This document shows, in pieces, positions 5,748-7,523 of a stretch of DNA of 7,523 nt. Both the position numbers and the translations under genes were made by a program. The notes beneath the pieces are model-generated. The model did no database searches, was not told the origin of the DNA, and saw only the letters and a program-made list of their open reading frames with translations. This stretch comes from Gammaproteobacteria bacterium (lineage in GTDB: Bacteria > Pseudomonadota > Gammaproteobacteria > Steroidobacterales > Steroidobacteraceae). Where the stretch lies: positions 1-7,523 of the forward strand of contig PMHN01000110.1 in NCBI GenBank assembly GCA_003156695.1. The letters run 5' to 3'. How positions within the stretch are numbered: the first letter of the stretch is position 1; each line of letters starts with the position of its first letter.

Positions 5748-6743
5748 CTAGCGATGCCTGCGGCGGCTTTTCTGTGGAGATTTCTTCTTGGGCACGCGCG
5801 GCTTTTTAGCGGCGCGACTTTTTGGAGTCGCGCTCGCGGGCTTGCGCGGTGGCGCGCGCCGCGCGGCCCGGCTGTCTTGAAGAAGCTCGCGCATGGTCTC
5901 GCCCATGAGCGCGGGCGAGCGCACGGTGCGCACCCGCGCAGCCTCGAGCGCCTGATACTTCTCCGCCGCCGTGCCCTTGCCGCCCGCGACGATGGCGCCG
6001 GCATGGCCCATGCGCTTGCCGGGCGGCGCGGTAACTCCGGCGATATATGCGACCACGGGTTTTCTGACGAACTTGTGGATGTAACGTGCAGCGGCTTCCT
6101 CATCGCTGCCGCCGATCTCCCCGACCAGAATGATGCCCTCGGTGCGCGGATCGCGCTCGAAGAGCTCCAGCACGTCGATGAAGCTCATGCCGCGTACCGG
6201 GTCGCCGCCGATGCCGACGCAGGTGCTCTGGCCGAGCCCGATGCGCGTGGTCTGGAAAACCGCTTCGTAGGTGAGGGTGCCCGAGCGCGACACGATGCCG
6301 ACCGTGCCGGGCTTGTGAATGAAGCCGGGCATGATGCCGATCTTGCACTCCCCGGGAGTGATGACCCCGGGGCAGTTGGGACCTACGAGCCGCGTCGCGG
6401 AAGTCGCCAGCACCGCCTTCACGCGCACCATGTCGTTCACCGGCACGCCCTCGGTAATGCATACCGCGAGCTCGATGCCGGCATCAACCGTCTCGAGAAT
6501 CGAATCCGCGGCCGCGGCCGCCGGTACATAGATCATGCTGGCCGTGGCGCCGGTCTCGCGCACCGCATCCTTCACGGTGTCGAACACCGGCAATCCCAGG
6601 TGCTTCTCACCGCCGCGCCCTGGCGTCACGCCGCCGACGAGCTTCGTGCCGTAGGCGAGTGCGGCCTCCGAGTGAAAGGTGCCCTGCTTGCCGGTGAATC
6701 CCTGGCAGATAACCCGCGTTTTCGCGTTAACCAGAATGCTCAT
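5748..6743 (-). CDS. sucD: Succinyl-CoA synthetase, alpha subunit, with a basic C-terminal tail
   Basis: SucD pairs with SucC to interconvert succinyl-CoA and succinate with nucleoside triphosphate formation in the TCA cycle; the alpha subunit binds CoA and carries the phosphohistidine. Residues 1-289 match E. coli SucD in full length: the CoA-binding Rossmann region ([20 protein letters not shown], 14-33; GGVTPGRGG, 37-45), [21 protein letters not shown] (120-140), SRSGTLTYE, the power-helix glutamate E209 in LVGEIGG, and the active-site histidine H247 in [10 protein letters not shown]. Unlike E. coli, 42 more residues follow (290-331): 18 Lys/Arg, seven Pro, one acidic residue, ending [16 protein letters not shown] at 6741-6743 overlaps the sucC stop (ATGA) and has AAAGGG six bases upstream. 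The frame is open and clean through the tail, and nadE begins four bases beyond the stop. Confidence 0.97.
   Translation of the reverse strand: MSILVNAKTRVICQGFTGKQGTFHSEAALAYGTKLVGGVTPGRGGEKHLGLPVFDTVKDAVRETGATASMIYVPAAAAADSILETVDAGIELAVCITEGVPVNDMVRVKAVLATSATRLVGPNCPGVITPGECKIGIMPGFIHKPGTVGIVSRSGTLTYEAVFQTTRIGLGQSTCVGIGGDPVRGMSFIDVLELFERDPRTEGIILVGEIGGSDEEAAARYIHKFVRKPVVAYIAGVTAPPGKRMGHAGAIVAGGKGTAAEKYQALEAARVRTVRSPALMGETMRELLQDSRAARRAPPRKPASATPKSRAAKKPRVPKKKSPQKSRRRHR
5812..5833 (-). other. 8-bp hairpin in the SucD tail coding sequence
   Basis: On the sucD message the arms GCGCGACT (5833-5826) and AGTCGCGC (5819-5812) pair perfectly around the loop CCAAAA. It lies about 14 codons into the basic tail and about 69 bases before the nadE GTG. 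There is no T-run after it on either strand, so it does not look like an intrinsic terminator. It may be a chance structure in GC-rich coding DNA, or a processing or pausing site between sucCD and nadE. Confidence 0.35.
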
Positions 6744-7523
6744 GCCCTGCCCTTTGCGGCAAGCTGGACGACCTTGCGCGCGGCGTCGGTGAGATCCGTC
6801 GCCGGCGTGATCGCAAGTCCGCTCCTGGCCAGCGTCGCGCGCGCAGCTTCCGCGTTCGTGCCCTCGAGCCGCACCACCACCGGCACCTTGACGCCAACCT
6901 TGTGCACGGCGGTGATGATCCCGTCCGCGATGAGATCGCAGCGCACGATGCCGCCGAAGATGTTCACCAGCACCGCGCGCACCTTCGGGTTGGAGAGAAT
7001 GAGTTCAAACGCCGCCGTGACGCGCTCCGCCGTCGCGCCGCCGCCGACGTCGAGAAAATTCGCCGGTTGCCCGCCGTGCAGCTTGATCAGATCCATGGTC
7101 GCCATGGCGAGTCCCGCGCCGTTCACCATGCAGGCGATGTTGCCGTCGAGGGACACGTAGTTGAGGTCATGCTCGGCAGCGCGCCGCTCCATGGGATCTT
7201 CCTGGCTCGCATCGCGCAGCTGCGCGAGCTCGGGGTGGCGGAACAGTGCGTTGGGATCGACGTTGATCTTGGCATCCAGCGCCACGAGCTTGCCGGCCTT
7301 GGTCACGATCAGCGGGTTCACTTCCACGAGACTCAGGTCCTTGTCGATGTACAGCCGATGGAGCGCCGCGGCGAGCGCCACGAACTCCCCGACCGGCGCG
7401 CCATTTAACCCCAGGCCAAACGCCAGCTCGCGCGCCTGGTGCGCCTGCAGCCCCGCCGCCGGGTGAATGGTGACGCTGAGGATCTTCTCGGGCGTCTTGT
7501 GCGCCACTTCCTCGATGTCCATG
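6740..7523 (-). CDS. sucC: Succinyl-CoA synthetase, beta subunit (N-terminal part beyond the window)
   Basis: SucC supplies the ATP-grasp nucleotide-binding domain and the succinate site of succinyl-CoA synthetase. The window holds the last 260 codons; alignment to E. coli SucC (388 residues) shows about 130 residues missing at the right edge, so the methionine at 7520-7522 is internal (it aligns with VEIEKVAEETP). The magnesium-binding residues are present: N69 in [12 protein letters not shown] and D83 in [10 protein letters not shown] of the visible part (E. coli N199 and D213). The ligase domain follows with [47 protein letters not shown] and [10 protein letters not shown]. Its stop overlaps the sucD start by four bases, the usual sucCD coupling that keeps the subunits in equal amounts. 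Whether it prefers ATP or GTP cannot be judged here because most of the nucleotide-binding region is outside. Confidence 0.97.
   Translation of the reverse strand, partial: MDIEEVAHKTPEKILSVTIHPAAGLQAHQARELAFGLGLNGAPVGEFVALAAALHRLYIDKDLSLVEVNPLIVTKAGKLVALDAKINVDPNALFRHPELAQLRDASQEDPMERRAAEHDLNYVSLDGNIACMVNGAGLAMATMDLIKLHGGQPANFLDVGGGATAERVTAAFELILSNPKVRAVLVNIFGGIVRCDLIADGIITAVHKVGVKVPVVVRLEGTNAEAARATLARSGLAITPATDLTDAARKVVQLAAKGRA

Noticed and set aside
5744..6103. N-terminal extension of nadE to 6103
   Set aside because: The extra residues lie inside sucD in another frame and are Arg/Ser/Ala-rich without homology; the nitrilase domain begins right after 5743.
5658..7160. A 500-codon open frame on the plus strand opposite sucC, sucD and nadE
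   Set aside because: It is antisense to three clearly recognised genes, has an Arg/Ala/Asp/His-rich sequence typical of the reverse strand of GC-rich codons, shows no known motif, and has no promoter or ribosome binding site of note.
6740..7522. Reading the sucC part as a complete short gene starting at the ATG at 7522
   Set aside because: The methionine aligns with an internal position of SucC about residue 131; the gene is cut by the window edge, not truncated in the genome.

Overview
The window is ordinary, densely packed chromosomal DNA from a high-GC proteobacterium, almost certainly a gammaproteobacterium. Two points support this. The divergent arrangement bamD | rluD-pgeF is followed by clpB, as around yfiO-rluD-yfiH-clpB in Escherichia coli. 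The RluD, PgeF, BamD, SucC, SucD and ClpB proteins also align almost end to end with their E. coli counterparts. High GC, frequent GTG/TTG starts and the sucC-sucD-nadE block facing bamD suggest a Xanthomonadales/Nevskiales/Steroidobacter-like lineage, but that placement is from memory of gene order and is tentative. I see no mobile element, CRISPR array, tRNA, rRNA or prophage gene.

Layout, left to right: the 5' part of clpB (minus, cut by the window edge inside the first Walker A motif); a ZIP-family metal transporter gene (minus); pgeF/yfiH (minus); rluD (minus); an 86-base divergent promoter region; bamD (plus); nadE (minus, converging on bamD with a 13-base gap); sucD (minus); and the last two thirds of sucC (minus, cut by the right edge). 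No stretch longer than 86 bases lacks a gene.

The genes form two leftward transcription units separated by rightward bamD. In the right unit, sucC and sucD overlap by four bases (ATGA), and nadE starts four bases after sucD, so succinyl-CoA synthetase and glutamine-dependent NAD synthetase look co-transcribed and translationally coupled. In the left unit, rluD and pgeF overlap by four bases (GTGA), followed at short spacing by the ZIP transporter and clpB. These link 23S rRNA pseudouridylation, peptidoglycan-precursor/copper-oxidase-type housekeeping, divalent metal transport and protein disaggregation. BamD is the outer-membrane beta-barrel assembly lipoprotein.

No undescribed multi-gene system is visible. 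The features most worth a second look are: a 42-residue, strongly basic, proline/alanine-rich tail added to a SucD core of exactly E. coli length; an 8-bp hairpin that places the rluD GTG start codon in its loop; the ZIP transporter gene between pgeF and clpB; and overlapping divergent -10 elements between rluD and bamD.
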